The position numbers and the translations under genes were made by a program. The notes beneath the pieces are model-generated. The model was given only the letters and a program-made list of their open reading frames with translations. It made no database searches and was not told where the DNA came from. Below are positions 39,365 to 52,709 of a stretch of DNA of 64,000 nt, in pieces; the stretch's first letter is position 1; every line of letters begins with the position of its first letter. Origin of the DNA: Formicarius rufipectus (lineage: Eukaryota > Chordata > Aves > Passeriformes > Formicariidae); NCBI GenBank assembly GCA_013399695.1, contig VXAU01000197.1:4738557-4802556 (forward strand), given 5' to 3'.

Positions 39365-39391
39365 TATTATTATTATGACTACTACTACTAT
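39365..39391 (+). repeat. Compound triplet microsatellite (ATT)n(ACT)n
   Basis: About four ATT units followed directly by about four ACT units. Short, likely variable in length. Confidence 0.85.
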
Positions 39392-39911
39392 TCATGCTAT
39401 TCCCAAGACACCACCAGAACCTGATACAACAGGAGGCAGGTGAGGTGGGCTCTGCTTTGCCCTGCTGAACACTAACATAATTACACATGTCCCAGTTGCA
39501 CCACAGTGCCTTCCCAACTGGAAGTGATTTAAGGGTCCAAAGGAGCTCAAGTGGAATTTAAATTCCCATAGGAAGGTTTACAGACAAAAAAAGGATAAAA
39601 CATAAAAGTCTCAAAATGGGTACATTTGATCTAAATGTCTTGGAGAGACAGATCCTGAACTCCACAGAACTATATTTAGACTCACTTTTCAAAGGATAAA
39701 TGCACTTCAAATCTCTTCATTAGCTCCATTCTTCAGCAGTGGTTTGTTCTGCTAAAACCAAACCCTCTGTGCTTTGGAGAGGAGTGTGGTGGCCCACAGT
39801 GGCACAGGGCACAGGGAGCTTGAGGGTCCCCTTCCCTTCCCCAGCAATGTTCCCACAAAGACACGGCTGGGGAAGAGGATACCTACTGATTCAAGAGCTG
39901 GTGGCACATTT

Positions 39912-39960
39912 GGGGTGGAAGACCCCATCTAGACCAACCCCACAGCTGTGCCCACACCTG
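39912..39960 (-). mobile_element. CR1-type LINE 3' tail remnant, antisense
   Basis: The plus strand reads GGTGGAAGACCCCATCTAGA then CCAACCCCACAGCTGTG, the reverse complement of a CR1 tail (compare GGTTGGAAGAGACC followed by ATCTAGTCCAACCCC in avian genomes). The element would therefore be in the same orientation as the TMEM132 gene. It lacks the terminal short repeats. Confidence 0.5.
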
Positions 39961-41340
39961 CCCCTCTCCACCCAGCAGGACCAGGGACCCCACTCCCCTC
40001 TGTGCAGACACCTGGGTCAAAGCAGGACAAATTACCTCTGAAGCAGCCCACTCCTCTGCAGCAATTAAAGAGAGAGCCAAAACACCCTTTTTAGGATGAC
40101 TAATTGTTAGACAAGACACATCCCACATGTGGCATGCTCCTCCTCAGCATCACCAGCCCAAACTCAACATGCAGGGGGGAGCAAAAGGCATTGCTCTCTT
40201 TTGGTTACCTGTGAAAAGCAGTGATCCAGGGACGGCTCTTCCTGCAGAGCCAAGCCAAGCTGCCTTTGGAGTCCTGTTCCCACAGCAAAACTGCTGAGCA
40301 CCCACCTGGAGCCTGGTGGCCCTTGGGGACACGGGGGTGCAGGATCACTGCTGAGGCAGCAGCTCCAGCCTTGCTCCCAACGCAGGGCAGCTCCTCTCCG
40401 CCAGCCTCGCTGCTCACACAGACACACACGGGCGCAGCACCCGATGGGCTGGACCTGGACTGTGAAGAGCCCTGAGTGACCAGAGCCTGTGGTGCCACAG
40501 GTGACAACACCCTGAGGCCACTGGAAGCAATTTGCCTCCCGGCTGCAAAGTGCCACAGGAGAGTCCCCGCTATGAAGTTTTCACCAAGTTTCAGCCCAGG
40601 AGGACATCCAATTTGAACAGGCCAGGCATGACCTGGAGGGGCAAACATGGCCAACGCTCCTCCAATCACTGCAGTGATGCACTTTACAGATGGAGATCCC
40701 CACGCCCTAAGTCGGTTCAGATTTAAGAAGCCACATCCTTCTGCTGCCTCTGAAGAACACCAAAGTGAAAACTCGGTCACACTGCGCCGTGACTACTGAG
40801 AAGTGCTATTAAGGAGAAGCTAACATTTGTTTTCTATTATCCAGGGTATATCTGAAAGACTAAAACTGTCTCCAAAGTATTAAATAAATGTGTGTGTTTA
40901 CTGTGCACTTGTGCATGGAAAATGAAAGTTATCTGACAACCATTTCCAAATACTAGTATTTTACCAATATCATTATATTGACATATAATGAGTCTCCCTG
41001 GGCTTCAAACCATGTTAAAAAGGAAAATTAGAAAGCGGAGGTATGCTAAACACAGCTCTCAGAGATGTCAAATAAATGCAAGTGATAAAGCCAGGATTTT
41101 ATTCCCATATCTCCATTTTGTTCATAGCAGATCACGTTGCCATTTTAGTCAAAGTCTCTCAAAAAGGAACAAACAAAAAAAAAAAAGAAAACAGCAGGAA
41201 AGCTTGTGGCAAATGCAGAACAACATCCACAAATTTATGAACCAACCAGACCGGCATCCAATACAATGCAAAGCATCTGCCAATCAACATCCACGAGGAT
41301 CAATTCCCCACCAACAGCATTCCTGCGCCACGGCCTCCCA

Positions 41341-41700
41341 CCAGCAACAGGCAGTGCCATTTCCTGCTGAACGTCACCGTCGCTGCCACTTCCCCTGATC
41401 AATGGTATTGATGGGTCTCTGCAAGGCCCGAATGCCACCGGCGGGCACCGGGAGCGGCTGTGCGGCGGGCACGGCGCGGGGTTGCTTAGCAATAAAACCC
41501 GTGCCTGCCCATCCTCATACTGCTCCTGCACCCAGGGAGGAGAAAGATCCCAAGAGCAGCCCAAAGACCGGCGAGGGGAGGCAGGAGGAATAACTGCGTG
41601 CAGAATAAATAAGCTCTCTGCCTTTTCTATGTGAGCGAAGAAAATTTAACTCCCGGCTCTCCGCGGCAGCGCAGGAAGCAGAGAGGCAGCGGATGGGGCT
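41341..41700. promoter_or_regulatory. Small intronic CpG cluster, candidate alternative promoter or enhancer
   Basis: I count about 23 CpG dinucleotides in 360 bases, against near absence in surrounding kilobases. The core (41,425-41,485) is strongly GC-rich. It contains an RFX-type X-box GTTGCTTAGCAA at 41481-41492. No exon with a start codon and donor is apparent on the minus strand. Options are an alternative TMEM132 first exon, an enhancer-type orphan CpG island, or a non-coding RNA promoter. Confidence 0.45.
41481..41492. promoter_or_regulatory. RFX-type X-box motif
   Basis: GTTGCTTAGCAA is a near-palindrome matching the RFX half-site pair GTTGC/GCAAC with one mismatch at the outer base (AAT instead of AAC). 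It sits inside the CpG cluster. Confidence 0.4.
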
Positions 41701-41719
41701 GGCAATGTCTTGCTTTCCC

Positions 41720-44700
41720 TGTTGGCATCCCAGTGACTTTCACACTCCGACTGTGCCCAGTAAGAGATGTGAAAAGCAGCCTGCCCTGGGCGTCAGCCAC
41801 ACTCATTTGTGATCCGTAATGGTTTTGTCTCTCTTTCTGTTCCAAAGTAACACCAGAGAGCAAAATTCTCCCAAGTACCAGAAAGCTTTGCTGGGATCTC
41901 CCCTTGGGATGGATTAATGGCACCAGAGATTGATTTGAGTCACTGACAGCTGCGACAAATTAAAGCCATCGTATTTAGGGGCTGCAATGGCAAATGCTGG
42001 ACATGACAGGCAGGGCACTGGAGCAGTGCTGCGGGACATGAGAAGTGGCCACATTGTGCCTGCAGACAGGGCAGAGGGGCCCATCCTGCCTGAACCCATA
42101 TCCAGCAGATACTGCTTATACTTAGATAAAATGAGCTACAGAGCCTGCCTCACACAGGAGAGACACTGCACACCTGAGCACTAGCAAGTGAACATGTTGT
42201 TTAATTTTTTGGTTACTCTTCACATTTAGTCCTTCAATTAGAGACTTAATTCAGATTTGTTAGACACAGGTGCTAAATTCCTGATGAAAATTGCTAAAAG
42301 TGACCTGCAACATGTACAAAATAATCCTGCAGTACCTATGTTGCTCCCAAATAGCCCCAAACAAGGCCACGGGGTGAAAAAACCTCAGCTTCTCAGGCCC
42401 CTTTTCAGCACCTGCTGCAAACAGCAGGTCTCTGCTGGGCAACTTGCCTGCTTTGCTCAGTAGCAGCACCTTCACTGCTCAGCATCCAGAATTCTTGGGT
42501 ACCGAGGAAACAGTCAGCAGTGGCAGGGTGGATTCAGCATCCCTGGGGAGCACACACGAGGGATGCCTCTGAGTCAGCCACTGCAAATCCCTCTGCATCA
42601 AACCCTGTCAGAGCAGTTAGATCATAAACTAATAACTGTCAATCCCCATTTGTTTGCAATGCTGCAAAGGCTTTCATAATTCTCTTAGAGATATAAAAGA
42701 GGCATTCTGATTTTGCTTTAAATGAAAGCATGTGATAATGTTAGCTGCTGGTAAACCTCAGAGACGGTATTTATACAGCACCAGAAACACTTGCAAAGAT
42801 GGAAAAGAAATGCCTTTGGGCTGCAAGACCTTAAAATCTCCAACCCATATCCTGCAAACTTTGATGCCTCTGTCTAAGCATGCTGCAGGATTTGTGCCTG
42901 TCAGTACCATGATCACCCCAACAAAGCCACACTGTGCAAGGAAAGCGGTGAAAATCTGACAGTGTATTATTCTTTTTCCTAAGGAATTTTGTTTTTCTAA
43001 ATGTATAAGAGGATATAGTATGCCCAGGAACTACAGTCTCCAGTTTGTACACAAGAAGCACAGCACAAGTTGCACAATAAAATACCTTGAAGCCCTTTTC
43101 TAAGCAGAAGGCAAGGCAGCGTTGCTAATTTACTGCAGAGGATCGTGTTCCTCCAGGTAACCAGGAAGGAAACACTGTCCCTGCATTTGAAGCATCAAAC
43201 CCCCCTGGGAAAAAACTAAAATCAGGTTTGTGTCTTTGTGGTCACTTTCTGCTGGAGGTAGACAGAGGTTGTGCTGCTGCACTAACAAGGTATCTCACTC
43301 CTGGTGGCAAGTCCCACCCCTGTGGGCCCAAGCAAGCCTGTCCTGGAGAGAGGGCAGTGACTCCCACAGGTTTGCTGGATGGCTTCATGGACCTCACAAA
43401 GGAACAGGTAACACCAGGAGCACTGGCAGGCTCCTAGTGCATTTTTATGTACCTCAATGACCTGAGCAGAACTTGCCAGTTCATGCAAAGCCAGGTGAGC
43501 GCTTCTTAAATCTCACCTGAATGTGAGCACATCAACAATGGAGAAAGGAAGAGGAGGGGAAAAATGCTAGAGGGGAAAACCAATGCCCAGAACAAGGGGA
43601 GATATCCAAACCCAGATTACTTAACTGGCAAGAGAGGCCAAGTAAGCAGTCAAGTCTATCAAGGCTTCATGCCTTTAGCTATACAAGGTATATATAACCC
43701 AAAATATTCACCACTGCTTTCACTGCCTGCCACACAGGGCAAGTCACTGTACCCAAGAGCAGGCACATGAAATGAGGTTGAGTCAAGCAGGATGACCAGC
43801 CCAGCCCCTCCTGCTCCTGTCAGATGCTGCACGATGACCCCCAGGCATTGTACAGGATGCAGGAGCTAAAGGCTCATCACACACTCCTGACTCTGGCAAG
43901 GTCCAAAGTTACTGCATATCCCTGCCAGTTCCTTCTACCTGCAGATCAGGGATAACTCTGTTTAGCATCTTTTTCCTGCAGCTTGCAGAACACTTTTTTC
44001 AAAAGAGGCAGGTGTGGAGAACTGCTGGTAAAAAGTATCATAAAAGAAGAAAAACCTCTAGGTGAAAATCTAAAGTATAGCAAACTTACTGAAACAGGAT
44101 GCAGCTTTCAGCTACACCAACCCTGTAGTTTCTCTTCTCCCCTGAAGTTAAATTGAGGCAATTTTCATGAATACGTTAAATTGGCATGAAAGACTAAGAA
44201 TGAAGAACAGTTTGTTTCTGCTTTGGAAATCCTCCCCTGGTCTCTTTAGATATCTTACCAGTATTCAGCATCTTCTTCACTTTCAATTTACCTTCAGTTG
44301 TGTTGTCACACATTCATTCTATGATTCCTCATCAAAAAGAAAAAACAAGAAACACCATTAGTAATTCAACCCTCATTTAAGGGTCACTTAAAGGAGATTT
44401 CAGCTGCCCAACATGATGCAGCTGAGGACTCCAGACTGCTGGTGCTGTTTCCATGAAACTAAGTGCCCACATAAGGGAAGATTTTCCAACAAGGAGCTGG
44501 AGGATGGTAGAGGGCACAAAGTAAAATGACATCATCATAAGGGAGGGAAAAACAAAACAAAAAAAAGAATTCTACTGTGCTGAAAGTACTGGCTGGCTGC
44601 TTTTCCAGGCAAAACACCATTGCTTGAAAGGAAGAGTCAATTACTGCCTCAAGGAACCTCCCTGTCGAGGCAAAAAAGCTACTTCAGACAATGTCCTGAA

Positions 44701-47580
44701 CCTTCTCCATGATTAGAAATGGAGAAAAAGCCTAGAAAATACAGGAAGATATGCTCCAGCTCCACTCTGGAGCCAAGCAACCCAGATCAGCCCAACACAC
44801 TCTGTGGTTGGCACATGAAGATGATGCAAAATACCTCAGAGGAGCCTGGAGAGACTCCCCTCAACTTGCTGTCTCCAAGAAACTTGCCTTTTTTGTTTTC
44901 ATGTCTCTCCCTGTCAGGGACTGGAGCCTCCTGGAACGCCCTGTGGACAGCAGACAGCTCCCACTGGTGGGGCCATTTGAAGCCACTAAGGTGTCTCTGT
45001 GGGATTAGAGAATTCCTGGCCTCTCAGGCTTGGGCAGATGGGTTATGACCTTAACTAAGCCCACGTCAAGTCTTCTGCAAGGGTTTGGTGAACCTCCCCA
45101 GGCACCCAGTGACCAAAATCTCTGTGTCAGGGGTACAGGAGAGAAGTGCTATTGACCTTGCAAGCAGCAGACAGAGTTGTGAGCCCATCAAGGGACACAG
45201 GTGAGAATTTCATCTTCCATCATCTAACAAACACTCAGTTTTTGTTAAAGAGATGAGAAAGGCCTGGTTAATCTGAGAGAGAAAGGAAATAAAATTTATA
45301 GATACACATATGTATCTCTCTATAATGTCTGTATATCTAGAATATACATATACATGCACACACTTCACAGCTTTCAAAGAGGATGACAGCATGTTTGCAT
45401 ATAGTACATCTGAAAAAAAGGTCTTGTGTATGTGCTGTAGCAGAGAAAACTTCATCTTGAAACTCAGGAATGAAGGAGAGAAAAAAATTAAAAGATAGTG
45501 TTTTCCTTCTTATCATGTCTGAGGAACTTAACTACAGTGATGGAAAGATATAAAACCTCAGACAGCAAAGCACTGATCTGGAGACCACAATATGCGTAAA
45601 AGCTCCTGCAAGCCCTTGTTAAATGTTCCTACCCTCCAGCCCACACCTCCAGGGTACAATTTTCAGGAGACAGGAAGATTTAATGTGCTTTGGTTAAAAT
45701 AACCCCCTGGATTCTCACTGCAGAGACTGTCATGACAGCGTGTTCCTCTGGTTTATTATATTAATAAGCAGAATCATTCAGAACTCAACATGATGTGGCT
45801 CTCTGACTTGCACATGACTGTGTCCCCAAGCTGCAGCAACACAGAGGCCTCTCCCCCACCCCTGCTTGCAAACAAAGCTTTGTTATTTTGAGGCAAAAAA
45901 CCCACAGCTGCTTACAAACAAGGACACACATGCAGCACGTTGCCACAAGAGGCAGGGGCTGAATTCACCCCCAGTTGCCTCCAGTTTGCACCCTGCTCCC
46001 TGACAGGCTCCTTGGGGTACCAGTGATGTCCCCAGGTCCAAGCCCCCCATGCCCCTTCCACCTCCATTTCATCCCTGTGTACCCAAGGAGCATGTTAAAT
46101 GTCTTCTCCACCGATTAAAGCCAAATAAGAGTAGAAAACATAGGCTATTAATCCAGCAAAAAGAAGTCTAACACGTGAACAAAGATACCCTTCCTCTCCC
46201 TGGTTTAAAAACAGCACTCCCCTGGCCTGAAAAAACATGAACTTCCCCTCTAATTTCTAATCACTGCTCCCTGCCTTTATTCCCCAGCTGGGAGAGGCAC
46301 ATTCTGTTTATGCACACTGGGCAGCATCACTTGCATGGCTCTGAAGATGCCCCACGTGCAGCACTGTTATTATCACCTTTTTCTGGGGTGTTTGGTTCAA
46401 GCATAAGCAGAAAGGAGATTGAATCCCTGCTGCCAACACTGCTGCTGTTATCACATGGACTCAATGCATAAGGACCCCAGCTGATTTTCTGCTCCCCTTC
46501 CCATGAAAGCCTTTTATATTTTCCTTATGACACAGCCTCAGGAATATGTTGTGTGGCAGAGCTTTAATGCCATGTAAATGATGGATATTGGTTATGTACT
46601 GATTATGTCAAACCCAGCTGTTCACCTCTGCTAGGACTGCAACCATTTTAATAGTAATTGTAAAAATAAATTGAGGAGAAAACTAAGAGGAACTTTCCAG
46701 TTTGGCTTTCTAAACTAGAGCACTGCCAAGAGTGACCTGACCCCAGACAAGTCACATGTAGCCACTTATTTTAAAAATTAACTGAGCTTGTTCATGCATG
46801 GAAAACAGAGCACTCTGTAGGGTTCTGGGCACAAACGGGTCCCAAAAGGTTCAGAATTCAGCCCAGTCACATCTTCCTCATTTATCACCACCTGCTTAAG
46901 CTGCCACAGCACCCAACCAACCATGTAACACTGACAACACCCAGAACAGGGTCAAAGAGCCCACGAGACAGGCACATTGACCCCCACCTTTCCTCTTTCC
47001 AACAGGTCCACTCTCCTCCATAGAAAAATGCCAGCATGGACCAAATTTTTTAGAAGGTACCCACTTTGCAGCTGGAGCAACTGTTCCCCAGCCCTCCATG
47101 CAGTTCCTCTGCTCCTCCTCCTCTCCCTGGATCGCAGACAGATGCCAAGCCATGGAAGTTATTCTTTCATTTACAGCATCTGGTTCCTTGGCAGACTCCT
47201 CAGGCAATTATGTTCATAGCTTTAAAGCTGTCTCTAGCTCTGCTTCATGGGTTTGCTGCTTTTGGCTTGTACTAGTCTCTTCTCATCTTCCCTGTCCATC
47301 AAATTGGCTGAACATTGCTCTTAAAATACAGCAATCAGACCACTTCCATCTCCCTCTAATTAGGAGCACAAATAAACAATACCCCATGTTGTTCTTTAAA
47401 CACAAGAAGTTATTTTACCTTTACAGCCATTTTCAAGAGGCCCTGGGCACTCCCTCTTGAAGCACCATGAACTTGGAGTCCTGTGCAACCACAGACACAG
47501 CCTGGACAATTAAACCTCCACACAAACAAAGCAGGGTTTCTAATTCTTTTTATAAAAGGGGTCTGTACTTCTGCAAGCAG
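41720..47580. other. Intron segment, no gene seen
   Basis: Unique sequence. A single ATTCTATGATTCC word at 44317-44329 resembles a CR1 terminal repeat unit, but lacks any CR1 body beside it. An A/T-rich patch with TATAC-like alternation lies at 45,295-45,350. No exon, RNA gene or long repeat found. Confidence 0.5.
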
Positions 47581-47586
47581 TGCTCA

Positions 47587-47755
47587 GAATCACAGAAACA
47601 CAGAAACACAGAAAAAGATCCACTCAGAATCCTGGAAATCCCTACCTGGAGGGTTCTCTCACAAAGAAGGATATAGGCCAGCCCTAAAAACAAGTGGCAG
47701 GGGGGTGTGGGTGTGGTGGGAATCCATGAACCCCAAAGGTCCTTCCAACACAATA
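47587..47755. mobile_element. Possible pair of opposed CR1 tail fragments
   Basis: At 47,587-47,613 an AATCACAGAA start is followed by repeated ACACAGAA units, like the reverse complement of CR1 terminal repeats. At 47,731-47,750 CCCCAAAGGTCCTTCCAACA resembles a forward CR1 tail. Each match is short; the first may be just an 8-base tandem repeat. Confidence 0.25.
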
Positions 47756-50408
47756 GGAAAGATTTTTCATTTACTGCCAGTGAAATGTTCAGATAAATGG
47801 TGAGGGACAACACAGGTCCTGTCCCTCATTATCAGCCTGAAGCAACCACCTCCTGGGATAAGAGGATAAGCTGGTGGTTGATCCTATTTTTCTGACTAAA
47901 GCTGCCAACAACTAAGGGAGAGCCACACACCTGCTCAAGGACCTGCAGCTCATTTTGGATGAGCCAAGGTAAGGCCACCACAGGGTGACAAGCTCCAGAC
48001 ACCACTGGCTGGCACAGGGTTCCCATCAGTGACCCCAGAACAAGCACCAGATTTGGCTTGCCAGAAAAATAAAAATTCCCAAACCACCAATTCCCTGAGG
48101 TTCCACCACGTAGTAACAGCAGAATAAATTTGGTGGAGCGCCAGCTTTTAAAGAGGCCTTTCAAACCAACCAACTTCACACATTTCCCTCAGGGGAGGCT
48201 TCACAGAAGCAGCACCTTCTCTGTGTCTCACCAACAGGAAGAAGCTGCAAACCATTCCAAAAGCACACCCACAGTGGCAGCTCCTGACATCCCAAAATTC
48301 CCTCTTCAGAGAGGTAACAACCTGGCCTATTCCTCAGTGCTTCCTACCACCACTGGCTCAATGCCCAGAGCACAATTAATTGGCCTGACTTGCGAGAGTG
48401 TATGTCCTACTGGATGGTGTCTCTGTCTCGGGAGAAACCAAAAGCCCTTGTCCAAACCCCTCCCAGGACCACCAGGAATGGCTCACACATCTCCAGACCT
48501 GGAGCATGTATGGCCACAGCCAAGAGCCATGATGGGGAAAACCACCATGTGACCCTTTTTCTTGGCTTTTAGCACAGACACAGCTTCAACCTGCTCTGCC
48601 TGTGGGCAAATGCAGAGTCCTCACCACGAGGAACACACATTGACTGAGGGACGTGAGTGGTGCAACCATGGCACTGGCAAGGACCATGGCAGGTGCCCTG
48701 CATTAGCTCTCAGTCCCTGGGCATTTAACAGGGCCATTGGCTTGAGTAAATGATGCTTGTGCTGGGCAGGTCAGAGGAGGAGGGATGCTCTCCTTCCCTG
48801 GGCAGAAGGGAAGTTGGATGGTCTGTCAGTCCTCATCCAAAGGTCCCACCTGGAGCATGGAGCAAACAGACCAAAACTGGTGCTCCCTCAGCACAAGGGG
48901 TGCACCAGGGCTGGGTTTCCTCATCACATTAGCACTAATCCCCTGTCTACCCTCTCTACTGCAGAGGTGCCCAGGAACCCACCACAGGGTTCATGGAAAA
49001 TAATCATCCTGGGCAAGTGGGGATGCAAGGCATATTTATCCTTTTGGAAGGAGTAAGTCCATAAAGAAAAAAATACAACAGATTTAAGCATTTAAATGCA
49101 TTTCCATAACTGTTTGCAATGATTCCCAGGCAGCAGCCTTCATTAAACTGGAGCTGAAGCTGAGAGCACCAATTAGCAGGGTGTAAAAAAAATAAAAAAG
49201 GCCAAAAAAAAAAAGGAATGAAACTGCTGCAGTTATCCCCAGATAAGGAGTACAGGCCCAGGCTAATCTTTTATGCCTGGCTTTGCTGAAAATGATAGCA
49301 GGTTAATGCTCCAGGAAGGTGGAGTGCACAGCACTCAGGTTGGACAGGTTGCTCAGCCCCCCTGAGCAGCCCCGAGACCAGCTGCACAGCACCATTTGGC
49401 TGCCAGGGGAGGAGAGATGTAAAATATGGCAGGTCATCCTCACATCCACTGCCGTAAAAACAAGGAAAGAAAGGAAAAAGAAAAATCCTGGCAGAGCACT
49501 GATGGCAAAACACCTCCCTCTGTTCATCAACCCCAGGGTAGCTGGAGGAGGAACACACAGCCATGAACTTCCCAGCAGGTCTCAGCAGTCACTCCCACCC
49601 ACTGCAGAAGATGCTTGAGCCACTTTAAAATCACACAGAAAATTAAAATTACTATTCTATTCCATTCTTTCTGTGTTTTGGCAAATTCTTTAGCTTTGTG
49701 CTGTGCAGGACAGTTCTACCAGTGAACTGTGGCAGCACAGCCCTGCTGCATCCCTTCCGCTCAGCTCCTGCTGTGGGAACTGCTTTCCAAAGCAGTAAAA
49801 TTACTTAGCCAGTTTTCCTTTGCTCAGATCCAACCAACAAAACCTCCATACCAACTTTGTCCAGTTTAACCTCAGACAGGCAGCAAAGACACTCAACAGT
49901 GCAGAACACAAACCAACAGAAAAGATCAAATCATCTGTTTAAAGGGTGAATGGTAAGGAATTTTTTTTTTTTGTAAGAGCCATGAGCAATTATTTTGGAG
50001 CACAAAGATCTTAACCATTCATTTATCCTCAGAATAAAAGTGGGAGAAGGAAAAATGATTGCTTTTTCACTATTTGTCACACTGCCAGTCCCAAATCAAA
50101 GTCAGAGGACTGCCAGAAAATCTCCTTTGATCCAAATAACTATCATTCTCATAAACATTTCCACTGGGAGAAAATGCAAAACCCCAGCCCAATCTTCCAC
50201 CATGATTCTAAAGATAAATATATAAGTAACAAAAGAAATCTTCTTCCTCTACACATAAGTCTTTGCCATTCAAGCCAGGCACAAAAGCTTTTTGAAAGAG
50301 ATGCTGTCATGGGGGGGGGATCCAGAACTGGACCACAAAAAGCCAAGCTTGAAGATTCACATCATCAGTCCAACACTGTAGCATCACTCAGAGTGAGTTA
50401 GAGAGATC

Positions 50409-50434
50409 AAAAAAAAAATACATATATATATATA
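50409..50434. repeat. Poly-A run followed by AT dinucleotide repeat
   Basis: A10 at 50409-50418, then TAC and about six AT units ending near 50434. Low-complexity; probably length-variable. Confidence 0.88.
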
Positions 50435-52693
50435 AAAGATTTTACATCAGGAGCCAATTTACTTTTGCTGCTCCACAGAGCAATCGTGCCTCAGGACCCG
50501 CAGCTAAATGGCTGGAGCTCACATAACTAGAACAGCAAAGAAAGCAGCAGAGAACTTTAATGGCTTAGGAAATTCAATTGAAACTGATGGTTGGAAAAGG
50601 GAAACATTTAACACCCCACCAATTTAACATCAGTGCATGTGTGTGCATGTACACACAGCCATGTACGTGCACCAAAAGGGGTGGGAGCTCATCTGACCCC
50701 CACAGTGCTCCAGGCAAGGAGGTGGCACCCTCATACAGTAACTTCAACAATATATAAGTATTTTAACACCTCCAGACCTTCTTCCACCAAAACCTTTAAT
50801 ATAAAATCCATCTTTTGTGAAAATGGCAATACGTTATTATGACCTGCCTCGTTCATGTCTCTGAAATATGAGAAGCAACATTCTGCATTGCATCTTCAGC
50901 TGGAGCAGGAACTCAAAAACCCTCCCTGCTGTTTGAGAAGACTTTGAATAAACTGTTTGCAGCTGATGTACTTTTCCAGCACAGATCTCTTCTGTTATGC
51001 AGCCTGTCTCTGATGAACAATAGAAAAATATTGTTGACAGGGGTGTACTTTTCCATCAACTCAAAAATATAATTTTGCAGAATATTTTCACAGCTCAGCA
51101 GAAGGTGGAAAGAAAGACAATATTATGACTAGATAAAAAAGAAAGAAGACATCCATTACAATTAGCTCATAGTAGTTTTCTTGTTGGTTTTGGCTTGCTT
51201 GAACAAGGTTCTTTACTAGTTAGAGCCCCAATCTGACTTACAAAGCCTTCAGATCAAACTCATGATAATCACAGATTATCCAGGGTAAATCCAGTTAGAA
51301 TCTAACAACTTTAGAACAATGTTTCTATTCAAAAAGCAACAACAAGAACCACCAGTAACCTTGACATTATGATTTTTAAGTGCTCCCAGGTGCACACGGT
51401 CAGTCAGGTGCATCACCCCAACTCAGATGGAAGAAAGGAACAGCCACATCCTGGCAAGTGTCACCCTGCAGTTTATCAAGTGACTGGAGGCACAGGGACA
51501 CTGTTGACTTGTAGAAGGACTGAAATACCAGGAACCACTGCATTGGAGCATCCACTGAGCCACCACCACAGCTATGCTCCTGTGGGCACTTCAGACACCT
51601 CACAAAACCTGAGCTCACTCCAGTGCGCGGCACCAGCTGATTCAGGGGGAGGCTTTGTGCAAATTAATCATTATAACTTTTAACTGAGCTAATGGAAGCA
51701 TCATATGTTGCTAATGACACAATGCAGGGGGGAAAAAAAATGTGAATGCATTTAACTGCCCAATCTAATCAGAATGGCAAGTTGTGTTTTAATTACAAAT
51801 TGTTGTGTAGCAGCAAAGCATCTGCTGCGATTCAGCAGCTCTGGTCCCACAGCAAAGCCCCTCCGTGTTTCCCTCGTGAGCTCAGCATCCAACTCTGCTC
51901 ACCACAGCCCCAACAACCCCCTGACACAGGCCAAGCCTGTGGCACAGACCCAGCCTTGGCTGGGGACAGTGGGTGCATCCCTTCCAGGGGCAGTGGGGAC
52001 ATGCTGCCTGCACCTGGCTTGAGCAAACACCCACCCTAAACACTTCTGTCCTCTGACTTCTTGCAACAAGGGCTCCTTACAGACTCCTTGGAGCTTGGCA
52101 TGTTCCAACCCCACCATTTGTAACCTCTCTTTTAATGTGAATGAACATTTCCATATGCGAGGGCAGAAATCTCTACGATCTTCCTCCAACTCAATGCCTG
52201 TCAATTTGCATAAGCAAGAATCGAGCAATGCCTTTGGAACCCGTTTCCTCTCTGTCCTTTCAGTTAAGGGGAAAGGAAAAATGAAATGACATTATAGAAA
52301 TACCCAAACAAAACAAAACACCCCACTCCTGAACTTTGCAGTGCCTGTTGCAAGTTTTTACAATCAAATTAAAAACCCCTGAATAATGTGGCTTTTCGTG
52401 GAGACACTGATACAGCCAAGCAGCTATAGCATGGCAAGGCACCTGCATAATGCATCAGCTTGAGAATGTGTTACCATAAGGTATGGGATGATGACACTCT
52501 TCACCCTCCAACTGCCCCTGCAGAAAAACATCCACCTGCCAATAACTCTGCTGGGAATTAACCAGAGAGTTTTGAGGAGGACAGAAGATCTCTGAAATGT
52601 ACGGCAGAATTGCAGTATTTAAAAAAGCAAAGGCAGTCTATTGTTCTTTACATTATTTTTTAAGTTGATGCAGCTCCTGCTCGTCAAAAGGAG

Positions 52694-52709
52694 AAAAAAA
52701 AAAAAAAAA
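52694..52709. repeat. Poly-A run (A16)
   Basis: Sixteen consecutive A with no recognisable retrocopy or polyadenylation signal before it. Confidence 0.9.

Larger units (their letters stand above)
31600..41340. other. Intron segment, no gene seen
   Basis: Holds an A16 run (32,424-32,439), the G/T-rich tract at 33,330-33,411, a C12 run (33,511-33,522), triplet repeats at 39.36 kb and a CR1 tail at 39.9 kb. The block 32,140-32,360 (GGATTAATTAATAAAGC with homeodomain-type words, then ATTACCCGGCCTAGC) looks like a candidate conserved element. The 40.2-40.5 kb patch is GC-rich with a few CpGs but shows no island structure. No exon recognised. Confidence 0.5.

Noticed and set aside
44313..44330. 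Single ATTCTATGATTCC word resembling a CR1 terminal repeat
   Set aside because: No second repeat unit and no CR1 tail next to it; one 13-base match is likely by chance.
50580..50640. GGTTGGAAAAGGG word resembling an antisense CR1 tail
   Set aside because: Following bases depart from the CR1 pattern; too short to support.
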